Notes under the pieces: model-generated
Database searches by the model: none
Seen by the model: only the letters and a program-made list of their open reading frames with translations
Told to the model about the DNA's origin: nothing
Made by a program: the position numbers and the translations under genes
Assembly (NCBI RefSeq): GCF_032930845.1
Contig: NZ_CP136758.1
Location: 3,020,879-3,084,878 of the forward strand
Length of the DNA: 64,000 nt
Direction: 5' to 3'
DNA from: Parvularcula sp. LCG005
GTDB lineage: Bacteria > Pseudomonadota > Alphaproteobacteria > Caulobacterales > Parvularculaceae
Shown here: positions 6,951 through 16,266 of the stretch, piece by piece
Position numbering within the stretch: the stretch's first letter is position 1
Layout: every line of letters starts with the position of its first letter

Positions 6951-9608
6951 TTAGGCCACGCTATCCAGCGACCGCTGGACGCGTTCGACATCGAAACATT
7001 CGATCACATCGCCGGCTTTCAGGTCGTCATAGTTCGCGAAGCTCATGCCGCATTCCTGACCCGCAGGCACTTCAGAGACATCGTCCTTGAAGCGCTTGAG
7101 CTGGCTCAGCTCGCCCTCGTGGATCACGACGTTGTCGCGCAGCAGGCGGACCTTGGAGCCGCGTTTGACCTGGCCCTCGGAAACGCGACAGCCTGCAACC
7201 TTGCCGAATTTGGAGATGTTGAAGACCTCCAGAATTTCGGCATTGCCGAGGAATGTTTCGCGCAGTTCCGGATCCAGCATCCCTGTCAGCGTGCCGCGAA
7301 TGTCGTCGATCAGATCGTAGATGACCGAGTAATAGCGGATTTCAACGCCGGACCGATCGCCTTCATCCCGCGCGCCCTTGTTGGCCCGCACGTTGAAACC
7401 GATGACCGGGGCCTTGCTGGCCTCGGCAAGGATGACATCGCTCTCGGAAATCGCGCCAACGCCTGTGTGCAGGACGCGAACGCGCACTTCGCTGTTCGAC
7501 ATCTTGTTGAGGGCGCCAACGATCGCCTCGACGGAGCCCTGAACGTCGGCCTTGATGACCAGTGGCAGGTCCTTGATCTCGGCATCCTGCAGCTGCGCCA
7601 TCATCTGCTCGAGCGATGTGCCCGACGTGGCCGCATTGGCTTTCTCGCGCTTCATCCGCTGGCGGTATTCCGCGACTTCACGAGCGCGGGCCTCATGCTC
7701 AACGACCGCAAACTGGTCACCGGGCTCAGGCACACCGTTCAGACCCAACACTTCAACCGGTTGGGCTGGCAGCGCCGTCTGGGTCTGTTGACCCTTGTCG
7801 TCGATCAGGGCGCGAACCTTGCCCCACTCACCACCAGCAACGAGGATGTCACCGCGTTTCAGCGTACCGCCCTGGATCAGGACAGTGGCGACCGTGCCGC
7901 GACCCTTGTCGAGCTTGGCTTCGACGACCGTACCGTAAGGCTGGCGGTCTTCGTTCCCTTTGAGCTCAAGGAGTTCAGCCTGAAGCGCGATAGCTTCGAG
8001 AAGACCATCAAGATTGATCTTCTTCAGCGCAGAGACTTCAACGTCCTGCACTTCGCCGCCCATGCTTTCGACCTGGATCTCATATTGCAGGAGCTCGGCC
8101 TTGACCTTCTGCGGGTCGACGCCTGGCTTATCGATCTTGTTGACCGCCACGATGATTGGCACACCGGCCGCACGAGCGTGGTTGATGGACTCGATCGTCT
8201 GCGGCATCACACCGTCATCTGCGGCCACCACGATCACGACAATATCCGTGACGGTGGCACCGCGCGCCCGCATGGCTGTGAAGGCAGCGTGGCCTGGCGT
8301 ATCGAGGAAGGTGATCTTGTTCCCGTCCGGGGCCACGATCTGATAGGCGCCAATATGCTGGGTGATCCCGCCCGCTTCACCAGAGACCACATTGGCCTCC
8401 CGCAATGCGTCCAGAAGTGATGTCTTGCCGTGGTCCACGTGACCCATAATGGTCACGACAGGGGGCCGCGGCTGCATTTTTGCGTCCGGGGCATCGGGCA
8501 TGATCAGCCCTTCCACCACGTCGGATTCAGACACCCGCTTGACGGTATGGCCCAGATCTTCTGCCACCAATTGTGCCGTGTCGGCATCGAGCGAGGCATT
8601 GGCGGTGACCATATTGCCTTGCTTCATGAGCGCGCGGATCAGGTCGGTTGAGCGCACGGCCATCCGTTGAGCCAATTCCTGCACTGTGATGACGTCAGGA
8701 ATGGTGACTTCGCGGCGCTGTTGGCCGGTGTCAGACTGACGTTTCGAGCGCGCAGCCTTTTCCTTCTCGCGAGCCCGGCGAACCGAGGCGAGGGAGCGCT
8801 GACGGTCATCGTCTTCCAGTGCTTTCGCAATGGTCAGGCGGCCAGTGCGGCGCTTGGGCGCCTCTTTGCTCTTGGCGTCTTCCTTGCCGGCAACGGAGCG
8901 CTTCTGCTTGATCCGGCCCCCGAGGGCGGACAGCGGATTGTCGTCATCCTTGTCGAACTTGCGATCTTCGCGACCAGCGCGGCGACTGTCTTCTTCGACC
9001 GGCAGGTCGGGCTCATCAGTCTTGCCGCGAGCGGCCTGGCGCTGCTTGCGTTCGCTGGCTTCTTTTTCCAGCGTTGCGCGAGCGGCTTCTTCCGCCTGCT
9101 GGCGGGCCTCAGCTTCGCGAGCGCGTTTTTCTTCTTCTTCCTGCTGAGCCTTGCGGGAAGCCTCCAGCTTGGCGCGTTCTTCGGCTTCGCGCTGCTCGCG
9201 CTCTGCCTTCTCGGACGCTTCGCGTTTGGCGCGCTCTTCAGCGTCTTTCTTGTGCTTGGCGAGCACGGCCACGCGGGCCTTTTGCTCCGCCGCAGACAGC
9301 TGGCGAAGAACCTTGGGTCGACCACGGCCAGCGGCTGCGCGGTCAGGCGCGGCGCGTTCCTGTGGCTTACGCTCGTTCGTTGCCGATTTGGTCGGTTTTG
9401 CTTCTGCCTTGGCGGCAGCGGGCTTTTCAGCCGCTGGCGCCGATGCCGGTGCGGCTTCGCCCGGCGCGCGGACACGACGCTTCTTCTCCACCACCACCGT
9501 TTTCGTCCGGCCGTGAGGGAAGCTCTGTTTGACCGCGCCCTTCTCCGTTTTGCGGAGGGTCAGCGGACGTCGCTCGCCCGAGTTGTTTTCCTGCGTATCG
9601 TCGCTCAT
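6951..9608 (-). CDS. infB: Translation initiation factor IF-2
   Basis: GTPase that places fMet-tRNA on the 30S subunit and promotes subunit joining. 885 residues, typical for Alphaproteobacteria. Order: IF2-associated N-terminal segment ([15 protein letters not shown], residues 16-30), a long Lys/Arg/Glu/Ala-rich helical region to about 295, the IF2_N domain at 300-355, then the G domain with GHVDHGKT (389-396), DTPGHAAF and NKID, followed by domain II and the C-terminal fMet-tRNA binding domains. It follows ylxR by 165 bases and closes the nusA operon before a terminator. The extended charged region is normal for the class. Confidence 0.98.
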   Translation of the reverse strand: MSDDTQENNSGERRPLTLRKTEKGAVKQSFPHGRTKTVVVEKKRRVRAPGEAAPASAPAAEKPAAAKAEAKPTKSATNERKPQERAAPDRAAAGRGRPKVLRQLSAAEQKARVAVLAKHKKDAEERAKREASEKAEREQREAEERAKLEASRKAQQEEEEKRAREAEARQQAEEAARATLEKEASERKQRQAARGKTDEPDLPVEEDSRRAGREDRKFDKDDDNPLSALGGRIKQKRSVAGKEDAKSKEAPKRRTGRLTIAKALEDDDRQRSLASVRRAREKEKAARSKRQSDTGQQRREVTIPDVITVQELAQRMAVRSTDLIRALMKQGNMVTANASLDADTAQLVAEDLGHTVKRVSESDVVEGLIMPDAPDAKMQPRPPVVTIMGHVDHGKTSLLDALREANVVSGEAGGITQHIGAYQIVAPDGNKITFLDTPGHAAFTAMRARGATVTDIVVIVVAADDGVMPQTIESINHARAAGVPIIVAVNKIDKPGVDPQKVKAELLQYEIQVESMGGEVQDVEVSALKKINLDGLLEAIALQAELLELKGNEDRQPYGTVVEAKLDKGRGTVATVLIQGGTLKRGDILVAGGEWGKVRALIDDKGQQTQTALPAQPVEVLGLNGVPEPGDQFAVVEHEARAREVAEYRQRMKREKANAATSGTSLEQMMAQLQDAEIKDLPLVIKADVQGSVEAIVGALNKMSNSEVRVRVLHTGVGAISESDVILAEASKAPVIGFNVRANKGARDEGDRSGVEIRYYSVIYDLIDDIRGTLTGMLDPELRETFLGNAEILEVFNISKFGKVAGCRVSEGQVKRGSKVRLLRDNVVIHEGELSQLKRFKDDVSEVPAGQECGMSFANYDDLKAGDVIECFDVERVQRSLDSVA

Positions 9609-9773
9609 ATTTCTCCAACGGACTGACGGTTCAGCCCAAAATTCTATCTCTGCACCAGCCCGTCAGGGACGGGTTCGGCGGGTGCACATCCATATGATCT
9701 ACCACATCCAGCCGAGGCGAGGATGGTCCCATACCGTCCAAGGCCCCCAAGGTCCACGGGGGCGAAGGGCTTT

Positions 9774-10400
9774 TTACGAGGGATGATGCCGATTAGGCGC
9801 TATGGCGGCTATATAGGCCATCCAACGCTGCGCTTCAAACAGGGCGGCATTGGCCGCTTTGCCTGGCAATAGCCCGACATGAACGACACCAAATTCGCCC
9901 AATGCCTGACTAAGGGTCCCACTATTCGTACCAAGTTCGATATGGGGCACGGGGCGGTCGGGCTCAAGGCGTTGTTTGACTTTCCTCATGCCATCAGGTG
10001 CTGCATCGGCCGGTGTGATATAGGCGATGAGTTTGGACCGCTTCTGAATCACAGTGTCATAGCCGGACACCACCTGCCCGGCGCCACGGGCCAGGCCGAG
10101 CGCATTCAGCACCCGGGTCAGCAGCCTGTCACCCAGGTCGATGCTGAATGATTTCGGATCCGTATCGTCAGGCAGCGGGGTCGCTGCCTTGAAGGCGCGA
10201 GAGAACTGACCGCGCGCAATGGCCTTTTCCAGCAACGCGGCATCGGCAGACAGCCATGCCCCGCGACCGGGTAATTTTTCGGACAGGTCGGCCATCAGAT
10301 GCCCGTCAGGCGTCCGCACAAAGCGGATCGCATGGGCACCGGGGGCCAGCGCCTCGCCACTGGCGATGCATTTTCGATCGTTATGGCGAGGCTTGGGCAT
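9774..10400 (-). CDS. ylxR: YlxR (DUF448)-L7Ae-like fusion RNA-binding protein
   Basis: Small basic RNA-binding protein of the nusA-infB operon. The first 80 residues are the YlxR/DUF448 domain (DRKCIASG, IRFVRTPDG, LPGRGAWLS), a fold now linked to RNase P modulation in Firmicutes. Residues from about 105 to 205 form an L7Ae/YlxQ-like domain (LNALGLARGAGQVVSGYD, then KSKLIAYI-like strand). In many Alphaproteobacteria these two, separate in Bacillus, are fused as here. It begins 20 bases after nusA stops. Role in this group: probably structured-RNA binding in ribosome or tRNA maturation (inference). Confidence 0.9.
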   Translation of the reverse strand: MPKPRHNDRKCIASGEALAPGAHAIRFVRTPDGHLMADLSEKLPGRGAWLSADAALLEKAIARGQFSRAFKAATPLPDDTDPKSFSIDLGDRLLTRVLNALGLARGAGQVVSGYDTVIQKRSKLIAYITPADAAPDGMRKVKQRLEPDRPVPHIELGTNSGTLSQALGEFGVVHVGLLPGKAANAALFEAQRWMAYIAAIAPNRHHPS

Positions 10401-10420
10401 GTTGACAGCAGGGGAGGCTT

Positions 10421-11992
10421 TTACGCCTCCACGCCTTCTTCTTCCTCATCGGTGTCCCAGCCGACATTGCGGCGGGCCTGGGCGATGATGTGCTCGGCGG
10501 TGTCAGGCTTGATGCGGAATTTCTCCAGCATGCCCTCATAGTGCTTCTTCTCGCCGTCAACGCGCTCGGTCCAGCCGGTCATGTCGTCCGCCACGCAGCC
10601 TGCAAGGTCTTCCATGTTCAGGATGCCTTCCTTGGCCAGGGCCACGATCATTTTCAGATCAAGGCCTTCGACTTCCAGAAGATCGTCAGAGACGCCCATC
10701 TCAACGCGCTGCTTGTCGAGGTCCGCCCGCTCACGCTCGAGCCAATCCAAGGCGCGGGCCTGCAGTTCTTCGGCCGTTTCCTCATCGAACCCTTCGATCT
10801 CGGCGATTTCTTCAAGGTCCACATAGGCGATCTCTTCAACCCGGGCGAAGCCTTCGGAGACAAGGAGGTTGGCGATCATGTCGTCGACATCGAGCACCTT
10901 CATGAACAGGCCGGAACGCTCGGCATATTCTTTTTGGCGTTTCGCGCTCTCTTCTTCCTCGGTCATGATGTCGATCTCATAGCCGCTGAGCTGGCTGGCG
11001 AGACGGACATTCTGGCCGCGGCGACCAATGGCGAGGGACAGCTGGTCATCGGGAACGACGACTTCAATGCGCTCAAGCTCTTCGTCGAGGACGACCTTGG
11101 CGACTTCGGCCGGGGCAAGGGCGTTGACGACAAAGGTCGCGGTGTCTTCCGACCACGGCACGATGTCGATCTTCTCCCCGCCAAGCTCCCCGACGACGGC
11201 CTGAACGCGGCTGCCGCGCATACCGACGCAGGCGCCGACAGGGTCGATCGAGCTGTCATTGGAATAGACGCCGATCTTGGCGCGACTGCCCGGGTCGCGG
11301 GCAACGGCCTTGATCTCGATCACGCCGTCATAGACTTCCGGGACTTCCTGTTCGAACAGGCGGGCCATGAATTGCGGATGGGTACGGGAAAGGAAAATCT
11401 GCGGGCCACGGGGCTCACGGCGTACTTCAGCAATATAGGCGCGGACACGTTCGCCCTGGCGCAGGGGCTCGCGCGGGATCTGCTGGTCGCGGCGGATGAC
11501 CGCTTCACCCTTGCCCAGGTCGACAATGACGTGGCCATATTCGATGCGCTTGATGAGGCCGGAGATGATTTCCTTCTCACGATCCTTGAACTCGTTGTAC
11601 TGATTTTCCCGCTCGGCATCGCGCACTTTCTGCGTGATGACCTGTTTGGCGGCGAGGGCGGCAACGCGGCCAAAATCAACCGGCGGCAGCGGATCGGACA
11701 GGAACGCGCCGATCTCGGCTTCCGGGTTCTGCTTGAGAGCGTCTTTCAGCGCGATTTCCGAGGCTTCGTTCTCGACGACCTCAACCACTTCCATCAAGCG
11801 CCACAGACGGGTTTCGCCAGTGCGCGGATCGATCTCGGCACGGACATTCGTCTCAGCACCGTAGCGTGAGCGGGCGGCGCGAGACAGCGCGTCTTCCATC
11901 GCCTCGATGACGACCATCTTGTCGATCGACTTTTCACGGGCGACCGCGTCCGCGATCTGCATCAGTTCAATCTTGTTGGCGGTAACGGCCAT
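10421..11992 (-). CDS. nusA: Transcription termination/antitermination factor NusA
   Basis: RNA polymerase-bound elongation factor controlling pausing, termination and antitermination. 523 residues: N-terminal RNAP-binding domain ([24 protein letters not shown]), S1 domain near 135-200, two KH domains ([20 protein letters not shown] and the [21 protein letters not shown] region), then two C-terminal helix-hairpin-helix acidic-repeat-like segments ([35 protein letters not shown]). The tail is strongly acidic (DTDEEEEG). ATG at 11992; three small genes separate it from rimP, which is unusual. Confidence 0.98.
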   Translation of the reverse strand: MAVTANKIELMQIADAVAREKSIDKMVVIEAMEDALSRAARSRYGAETNVRAEIDPRTGETRLWRLMEVVEVVENEASEIALKDALKQNPEAEIGAFLSDPLPPVDFGRVAALAAKQVITQKVRDAERENQYNEFKDREKEIISGLIKRIEYGHVIVDLGKGEAVIRRDQQIPREPLRQGERVRAYIAEVRREPRGPQIFLSRTHPQFMARLFEQEVPEVYDGVIEIKAVARDPGSRAKIGVYSNDSSIDPVGACVGMRGSRVQAVVGELGGEKIDIVPWSEDTATFVVNALAPAEVAKVVLDEELERIEVVVPDDQLSLAIGRRGQNVRLASQLSGYEIDIMTEEEESAKRQKEYAERSGLFMKVLDVDDMIANLLVSEGFARVEEIAYVDLEEIAEIEGFDEETAEELQARALDWLERERADLDKQRVEMGVSDDLLEVEGLDLKMIVALAKEGILNMEDLAGCVADDMTGWTERVDGEKKHYEGMLEKFRIKPDTAEHIIAQARRNVGWDTDEEEEGVEA

Positions 11993-12056
11993 TTTATCAC
12001 TCCCGTTTCACTGGTGTGGGTTGGGGCGAATGCCCCCATGTTTCAATTCGGTTCGA

Positions 12057-12449
12057 TCAATCCGATTCCGGATCGTCGATCATCCGGCAGGTGCCGGTAT
12101 ACTGGTAGCTGCGGACAGGCCCCGGTTTGTGATGAATGCTGCGAATGGCATGCATCGGCTTGGACGTGTCATTGTTCTCGGCAAAGATCGTCCAGAACAT
12201 GGGGTACTTTGCCTCTTCATAGGGCGTGACGAAGGTGATCTGATCTTCCCCGACCATGACGATGAGCGGAAGGTTGCCCTTCTGCTCGTCGATTTTCTCG
12301 GCACGGGCCGTCTCAATCCACAGGCGGAAGGTTTCTTTGCTCTCATCCGGGTAGAACGGCTCAAAATTGCCTTCAGGGGCCGTACCGGCCACGCCGATCG
12401 GAAAACTGCAGGACAACAGAACACTCGATAGCATGTTGAGTGAGATCAT
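12057..12449 (-). CDS. Hypothetical protein, possible exported or lipoprotein
   Basis: 130 residues, no family recognised. The first 15 residues are hydrophobic and contain LLSC, which could be a lipobox, but there is no basic residue before it, so export is doubtful. The body has alternating strands (LPLIVMVGEDQITFVT) and a C-terminal YQYTGTCRMID. A second Cys near the end could make a disulfide if exported. It sits between the cupin gene (42 bases upstream) and nusA (64 bases downstream) on the same strand, so it is likely part of the rimP-nusA transcript. Confidence 0.55.
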   Translation of the reverse strand: MISLNMLSSVLLSCSFPIGVAGTAPEGNFEPFYPDESKETFRLWIETARAEKIDEQKGNLPLIVMVGEDQITFVTPYEEAKYPMFWTIFAENNDTSKPMHAIRSIHHKPGPVRSYQYTGTCRMIDDPESD

Positions 12450-12491
12450 CTGACGCTCAATGTGGTTGCAGTGCGCATGGTCATGGTTCGA

Positions 12492-12809
12492 CTAGACGGA
12501 CCCTTCGCGCTCGATCACGAGAATACGCGCAGGGCCAATGGGGTGGGCGACATGCTCATCGCCATTATCGGCAACAAACATGTCCGTGGTATTGAGAACG
12601 ACGCTCCTGGTCTCGCCATTCTCCTTGTACTTCATTTCAACCTTGCCATCGAGGACGACAAAGACTTCGCATCCGTCATTGATGTGCCATTTATAGGGCT
12701 GGTCGGTCCAGTGAAGGCGGACGCTGGTGCCGTTCAAGCGCGCGATGTCGCGGGCGCCCCACGGACGGTCGGCAACGAAATCGCGCACATCAGAAATCAC
12801 ACTCGGCAT
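12492..12809 (-). CDS. Single-domain cupin protein
   Basis: 105-residue small beta-barrel protein of the cupin superfamily. The centre shows the two half-motifs: WHINDGCEVFVVLDGKVEMKY (motif 1, with His and Glu) and a second part around FVADNGDEHVAHPIGPARILVIER (His at the motif 2 position). Such proteins bind a metal and small ligands; the substrate cannot be predicted. It starts two bases after the upstream lipoprotein-like gene stops, so the two are co-translated. Located inside the rimP-nusA interval. Confidence 0.75.
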   Translation of the reverse strand: MPSVISDVRDFVADRPWGARDIARLNGTSVRLHWTDQPYKWHINDGCEVFVVLDGKVEMKYKENGETRSVVLNTTDMFVADNGDEHVAHPIGPARILVIEREGSV

Positions 12810-12811
12810 TG

Positions 12812-13111
12812 CTACCTTCCCAGGCCCCCGGCCCGATTTTCAAAAGGCGCCGGCCCGCTTTTTGTCTTCATTTCGTCAGTAGTGGTTCCTGAGATACACC
12901 AATTGTCCCACGCTATTTGATTTGGTGTTTTGACATCAGCGTATTCTCCACGCTGCGTATACGTACAATAACAACGTTTCTCAGACTCGACCCAAGCGCC
13001 GCCATCATCGAGGCAGGAGTCAATTTCTCCGCAGCCCACCATCAAGAAGCTTGAAACTGACGCGAATATGACAGAGGACTTTTGCTGCCCAAATACATCA
13101 GAAGCCCTCAT
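12812..13111 (-). CDS. Small cysteine-rich putative lipoprotein
   Basis: 99 residues from the ATG at 13111, which overlaps the rimP stop as ATGA; a longer frame starting inside rimP is less likely. The N-terminus has a lysine, a hydrophobic stretch (SVIFASVSSFLMVG) and a Cys at the position of a lipobox (LMVGC, slightly irregular). After it come five further cysteines (CGEIDSCLDD, RCYCTY, NWCISG), suggesting disulfides outside the cytoplasm. No family recognised. Translational coupling to rimP is clear from the overlap. Confidence 0.6.
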   Translation of the reverse strand: MRASDVFGQQKSSVIFASVSSFLMVGCGEIDSCLDDGGAWVESEKRCYCTYTQRGEYADVKTPNQIAWDNWCISGTTTDEMKTKSGPAPFENRAGGLGR

Positions 13112-13680
13112 GACGGTTTGTTCCCGCCTTTGGGACCGTCTGCATTCTCGCTCCACTGTGCATCACCTTCCTTCAGGCCCGCTTTGGCGCGGCGAAGGCT
13201 TTCCGTGATCAGATCATCGGTCAGCACAAGCTTGGCTGCCTTGATCATGGAGAACGGGACCAGCGCGGTTTCTTCCTCGCCATCAAGATCGATCAGGACG
13301 TCGTTTTCTTCTATGCCCGCAAGGACACCCTTGAACCGTTTCTGGCCTTCGACCTCCTGGTTCAGTTCCAGTTTGGCAGCGAAACCATCCCAGCGCTCAA
13401 AATCCTTCAGCCGGGTCAGGGGCCGATCGATACCGGGGGAGGAGACCTCCAGCGTATAGCGGTCAGAGATCGGGTCGGCATCGTCCATCACCACGCTGAT
13501 CGCCTTGGACAGCTTGGCGCAATCCTCCGCTGTCATGGTGCCGTCCGCTGTCTCGGCCATGATCTGCAGGGTTTGGTCGCGGGAGCCGGTAATGCGCAGG
13601 CGGATCAGCTCATACCCGGTCGTCTCCACGACAGGTTCAAGCAGGTCACGCAATTGTTCTTCAATCGGAGTCATGGTCAC
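13108..13680 (-). CDS. rimP: Ribosome maturation factor RimP
   Basis: Cytosolic factor for 30S subunit maturation. 190 residues with the RimP pattern: N-terminal LLEPVVETTGYELIRLRITG, the central IDRYTLEVSSPGIDRPLTRLKDFERW (VSSPGxDRPL is diagnostic) and a C-terminal SH3-like domain (GVLAGIEENDVLIDLDGEE). The C-terminal 30 residues are a loose polar tail (DAQWSENADGPKGGNKPS). It opens the operon that continues into nusA after three small genes. Confidence 0.96.
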   Translation of the reverse strand: MTMTPIEEQLRDLLEPVVETTGYELIRLRITGSRDQTLQIMAETADGTMTAEDCAKLSKAISVVMDDADPISDRYTLEVSSPGIDRPLTRLKDFERWDGFAAKLELNQEVEGQKRFKGVLAGIEENDVLIDLDGEEETALVPFSMIKAAKLVLTDDLITESLRRAKAGLKEGDAQWSENADGPKGGNKPS

Positions 13681-13698
13681 CCAACAGGTTCGGGCTAC

Positions 13699-13726
13699 GA
13701 AAAAAGCGGCCCTGGTGGGGGCCGCT
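13699..13726 (-). terminator. Rho-independent terminator between kbp-like gene and rimP
   Basis: Minus-strand eight-bp stem (13719-13726 with 13705-13712, loop of six) followed by a run of T, 75 bases after the BON-LysM gene stop. It separates that gene from the rimP operon. Confidence 0.82.
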
Positions 13727-13801
13727 TTCGATCCGAACCGAAATGCTATGCTTTATCCTTAGACCAGCGAGAAGGGCTTGTCAGCCCCTCTTTTCGTAAG
13801 G

Positions 13802-14239
13802 TTAGCCAAGGGGTGGAATACGCAGGACCTGCCCAGGATAGATCTTGTCGGGGTCCTCCAGCATTGGCTGGTTCGCTTCGAAGATGACGAGATATTTCGA
13901 CGCATTGCCGTAATGGTCCTCGGCAATCTTGGACAGGGTGTCGCCGGATTTGACCTCATAAAAGGTCGAGGCGTCAGCCTGGTCGTCCTCGACCTCCAGC
14001 TGGCTTTCCACCTCCGACACGCCCTTGTGGTTGCCCGCGGCGATGACGATCTTCTCTTCCGCTTCGCGGTCCTTGACCTTGCCTTTGAGGATGACACGGT
14101 CGCCGTTCTTCTCGGCAGTGACATTCCCGGTGTCGGGCTTCTTTTCGCGCGCCTTCTCGAAGGTCGGGAAGAGACTGTCCGGCGTCATGGCGTCGGCTAC
14201 TCGGGCACCCGCTTCTTTTACAAAATTGAACAGGCCCAT
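13802..14239 (-). CDS. kbp: BON-LysM protein, Kbp/YgaU-like
   Basis: 145 residues, co-linear with E. coli Kbp (YgaU), a cytoplasmic potassium-binding protein. It starts MGLFNFVKEAGARVADA as Kbp does, has a BON domain at about 50-95 (GDRVILKGKVKDREAEEKIVIAAGN) and ends in a LysM domain (YEVKSGDTLSKIAEDHYGN ... KIYPGQVLRIP). No signal peptide is visible, in agreement with a cytoplasmic role. The start at 14239 has GGAG seven bases upstream; a longer upstream frame is not supported by homology. Divergent from the small protein gene at 14379. Confidence 0.88.
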   Translation of the reverse strand: MGLFNFVKEAGARVADAMTPDSLFPTFEKAREKKPDTGNVTAEKNGDRVILKGKVKDREAEEKIVIAAGNHKGVSEVESQLEVEDDQADASTFYEVKSGDTLSKIAEDHYGNASKYLVIFEANQPMLEDPDKIYPGQVLRIPPLG

Positions 14240-14378
14240 GGTCGATCTCCGATCTTTTGATGATGATGGAAAGAAAACCGCCCGCTGCGACATTCGTTCC
14301 CGTGACAGGGCGGAACAGCCCTTGCCCGATCCGGGTTCCTGGCAAGGCAATTTCGCCGACAGCAGATGGACCTAAACC

Positions 14379-14645
14379 ATGGCCAACACCGATCACGGCC
14401 CGTCAATCAAAGACACCGAGACCTATGAAGCTCTGCGCGAGGATGGCACGAGCAAGGAAAAGGCGGCGCGCATCGCCAATGCCCAGGCGAGCAAGGACAT
14501 GCATCCCTCCGAAAAGGGCGGCCACGCCCAAGCCTATGAGGACTGGACGAAAGACGACCTCTACGATCGCGCTCAGGAGCTCGACATTGAAGGCCGGTCG
14601 TCAATGACCAAAGAGGAATTGATCAAAGCTTTGCGTAATCATTAG
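14379..14645 (+). CDS. Small Rho-N-like protein (DUF7218 type)
   Basis: 88 residues, very polar. The N-terminal half (GPSIKDTETYEALREDGTSK, then EKAARIANA) and the C-terminal WTKDDLYDRAQELDIEGRSS with the lysine-rich MTKEELIKALR match a widespread small stress-associated family; the C-terminal part is a SAP/Rho N-terminal-like helix-extended-helix fold that may bind nucleic acid. Single gene with its own promoter region facing the kbp-like gene. Function not established. Confidence 0.8.
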   Translation: MANTDHGPSIKDTETYEALREDGTSKEKAARIANAQASKDMHPSEKGGHAQAYEDWTKDDLYDRAQELDIEGRSSMTKEELIKALRNH

Positions 14646-14755
14646 GGGTTAGGCTTCGCACCTGAAGGATGTGGCGCGGCAAGGCTGTAGGGTGATTGCG
14701 CCTGTCATCCCGGCCGTCTACCGACACATCCAGTATCGAAACGCGAAGACCGACC

Positions 14756-15697
14756 ATGACCATTGCTGCCATCATTGTGAATTACGGCACGGGCAAGCTG
14801 ATCCTGGATCATCTGATCCAGATCCGTGAGGAGCTGGCCACAGTGCCCGGCAGCCATCTCTACATTGTCGATAACCTGTCACCGAATGGTGACGCGGCTC
14901 TCCTGACCGAAGGCACCACGGGAATGGATGACGTCACGGTCATCGGCGCTCCGCGCAATGGTGGCTTCTCTTACGGCAATAATCGCGGTTTTGACCAAGC
15001 CATCGCCGACGGCGGCTACGACCATTATTATCTCCTCAATCCTGACGCCTATCCGCGGCCCGGCTGTCTCAAGGCCCTGCTCGCCTTCATGGCGGAGCAT
15101 CCCAAAGCAGGCCTTGTCGGCTCACGACTGGAAGGGCTCGATGGACATATCCAAAGCTCGGCCTTCCGGTTCATGTCGCTGGAAAGTGAGTTCGCCAGCG
15201 CCGCAAAGCTGGGGATTTTCAACCGTCTTTTCGCCTCCAAAAGGGTCGCGCGTCCGCCGCAGGACGAGGCGCACAAAACCGATTGGGTCTGCGGTGCGTC
15301 CATGCTGCTGACGGCTGAGGCGCTGGAGAAGGTTGGACTGATGGACGAGAAATACTTCCTCTATTTTGAAGAAGTGGATTTCCAGCGCGCCATCATCAAA
15401 GCCGGGTTTGAGATCTGGTACGTCCCCTCGGCCCACGCGATCCATCTGGTCGGTCAGTCCACGGACATGAAGGATGGCAAACAGAGCGCTGGCACGGCCC
15501 CGGACTATTGGTACGACAGTCGCCGCTATTATTTCGAGAAGAACCACGGCGCCGCCTTTGCCGACAAGGCGGATCGCGCCTGGGCCTGGGGCAAGCGGGC
15601 CGGGGGCCTGAAATCCCTCCTTAAAGGACAGGGCCTGTCTTCGGTCGACCGTGATATTGCGGGTCTCGAGGCGGCCAGAAAGCGCGCGGCGTCATGA
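14756..15697 (+). CDS. Glycosyltransferase family 2
   Basis: 313-residue GT-A fold glycosyltransferase, similar in layout to rhamnosyltransferases of the WbbL type that build O-antigen or exopolysaccharide. Visible are the first strand AAIIVNYGTGKLI, the nucleotide-site region IVDNLSPNGD, GFSYGNNRGFDQAI, the metal motif region LLNPDAYP, and DEKYFLYFEEVDFQRAIIKAGF with the catalytic-base ED motif. The start ATG 14756 begins exactly at the first beta strand. It overlaps the next gene by four bases (ATGA), so both act probably on one glycan. Confidence 0.87.
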   Translation: MTIAAIIVNYGTGKLILDHLIQIREELATVPGSHLYIVDNLSPNGDAALLTEGTTGMDDVTVIGAPRNGGFSYGNNRGFDQAIADGGYDHYYLLNPDAYPRPGCLKALLAFMAEHPKAGLVGSRLEGLDGHIQSSAFRFMSLESEFASAAKLGIFNRLFASKRVARPPQDEAHKTDWVCGASMLLTAEALEKVGLMDEKYFLYFEEVDFQRAIIKAGFEIWYVPSAHAIHLVGQSTDMKDGKQSAGTAPDYWYDSRRYYFEKNHGAAFADKADRAWAWGKRAGGLKSLLKGQGLSSVDRDIAGLEAARKRAAS

Positions 15698-16263
15698 GCG
15701 AACCGAACGAGAATCTGCCCGCGCCTGCGATGGGGTCAACCAACGCAAACCCGCCCGGCATCAAGTTCTGGGACCTCGTCAAGGAAGATGCCCGCACTCA
15801 GGAGCTGGGCATCAGGAGCCAGGGATTCTGGGCGCTTTACACCCATCGCTTTGGCAATTGGCGTATGGGTCTGCCCAAGGGCTTCCGTATTCTTGGAACC
15901 CTTTTCTACCGCTTCATGGCCAAATGGACGCAAGTGACCTGCGGCATCGATCTTCCCTATACGGTGAAAGTCGGCCGTCGCGTACGCCTTGAACATTTCG
16001 GCGGCATGATCCTGATCGCGGAAAGCATTGGCGACGATGTCACCATCCGTCAGAACACGACCTTTGGCATCAAGAAGGTGGACGGCGAACACCTGCGCCC
16101 GAAGATCGGCAATCTTGTCGACATAGGCGTCGGCGCTGTCATCATCGGCGGCGTCACTGTGGGTGAGGGCGCGACGATCGGGGCAAACGCGGTGGTGATC
16201 AAGGATGTGCCCGTTGGCGCGACGGCCGTCGGCGTTCCAGCACGTATTCTGGTCCGGGCATAA
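15694..16263 (+). CDS. Left-handed beta-helix acyltransferase (CysE-like)
   Basis: 189 residues: an N-terminal helical part (VKEDARTQELG, FWALYTHRFGNWRMGLPKG) and a C-terminal hexapeptide-repeat helix (VRLEHFGGMILIAES, IGDDVTIRQNTTFGIK, IGVGAVIIGGVTVGEGATIG) ending in DVPVGATAVGVPARIL, as in serine acetyltransferase. The pairing with a glycosyltransferase suggests acetylation of a sugar or sugar nucleotide of a surface polysaccharide rather than cysteine synthesis, but CysE activity cannot be excluded. Three bases separate its stop from the convergent trmB. Confidence 0.82.
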   Translation: MSEPNENLPAPAMGSTNANPPGIKFWDLVKEDARTQELGIRSQGFWALYTHRFGNWRMGLPKGFRILGTLFYRFMAKWTQVTCGIDLPYTVKVGRRVRLEHFGGMILIAESIGDDVTIRQNTTFGIKKVDGEHLRPKIGNLVDIGVGAVIIGGVTVGEGATIGANAVVIKDVPVGATAVGVPARILVRA

Positions 16264-16266
16264 TGC

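Noticed and set aside
6768..8420. 550-codon open frame on the + strand opposite infB
   Set aside because: Antisense shadow of a highly expressed GC-rich gene; the product resembles no family and infB on the other strand is certain.
8834..9475. Repetitive Lys/Glu/Ala-rich region in infB as a repeat element
   Set aside because: This is the normal low-complexity helical linker of alphaproteobacterial IF-2, not a DNA repeat.
9609..9773. Hairpin GCCCCC/GGGGGC between ylxR and infB as a terminator
   Set aside because: No T-run follows on the minus strand, and infB must be transcribed through it.
10490..11869. 459-codon open frame opposite nusA
   Set aside because: Mirror of nusA codon usage, no recognisable domain or ribosome binding site.
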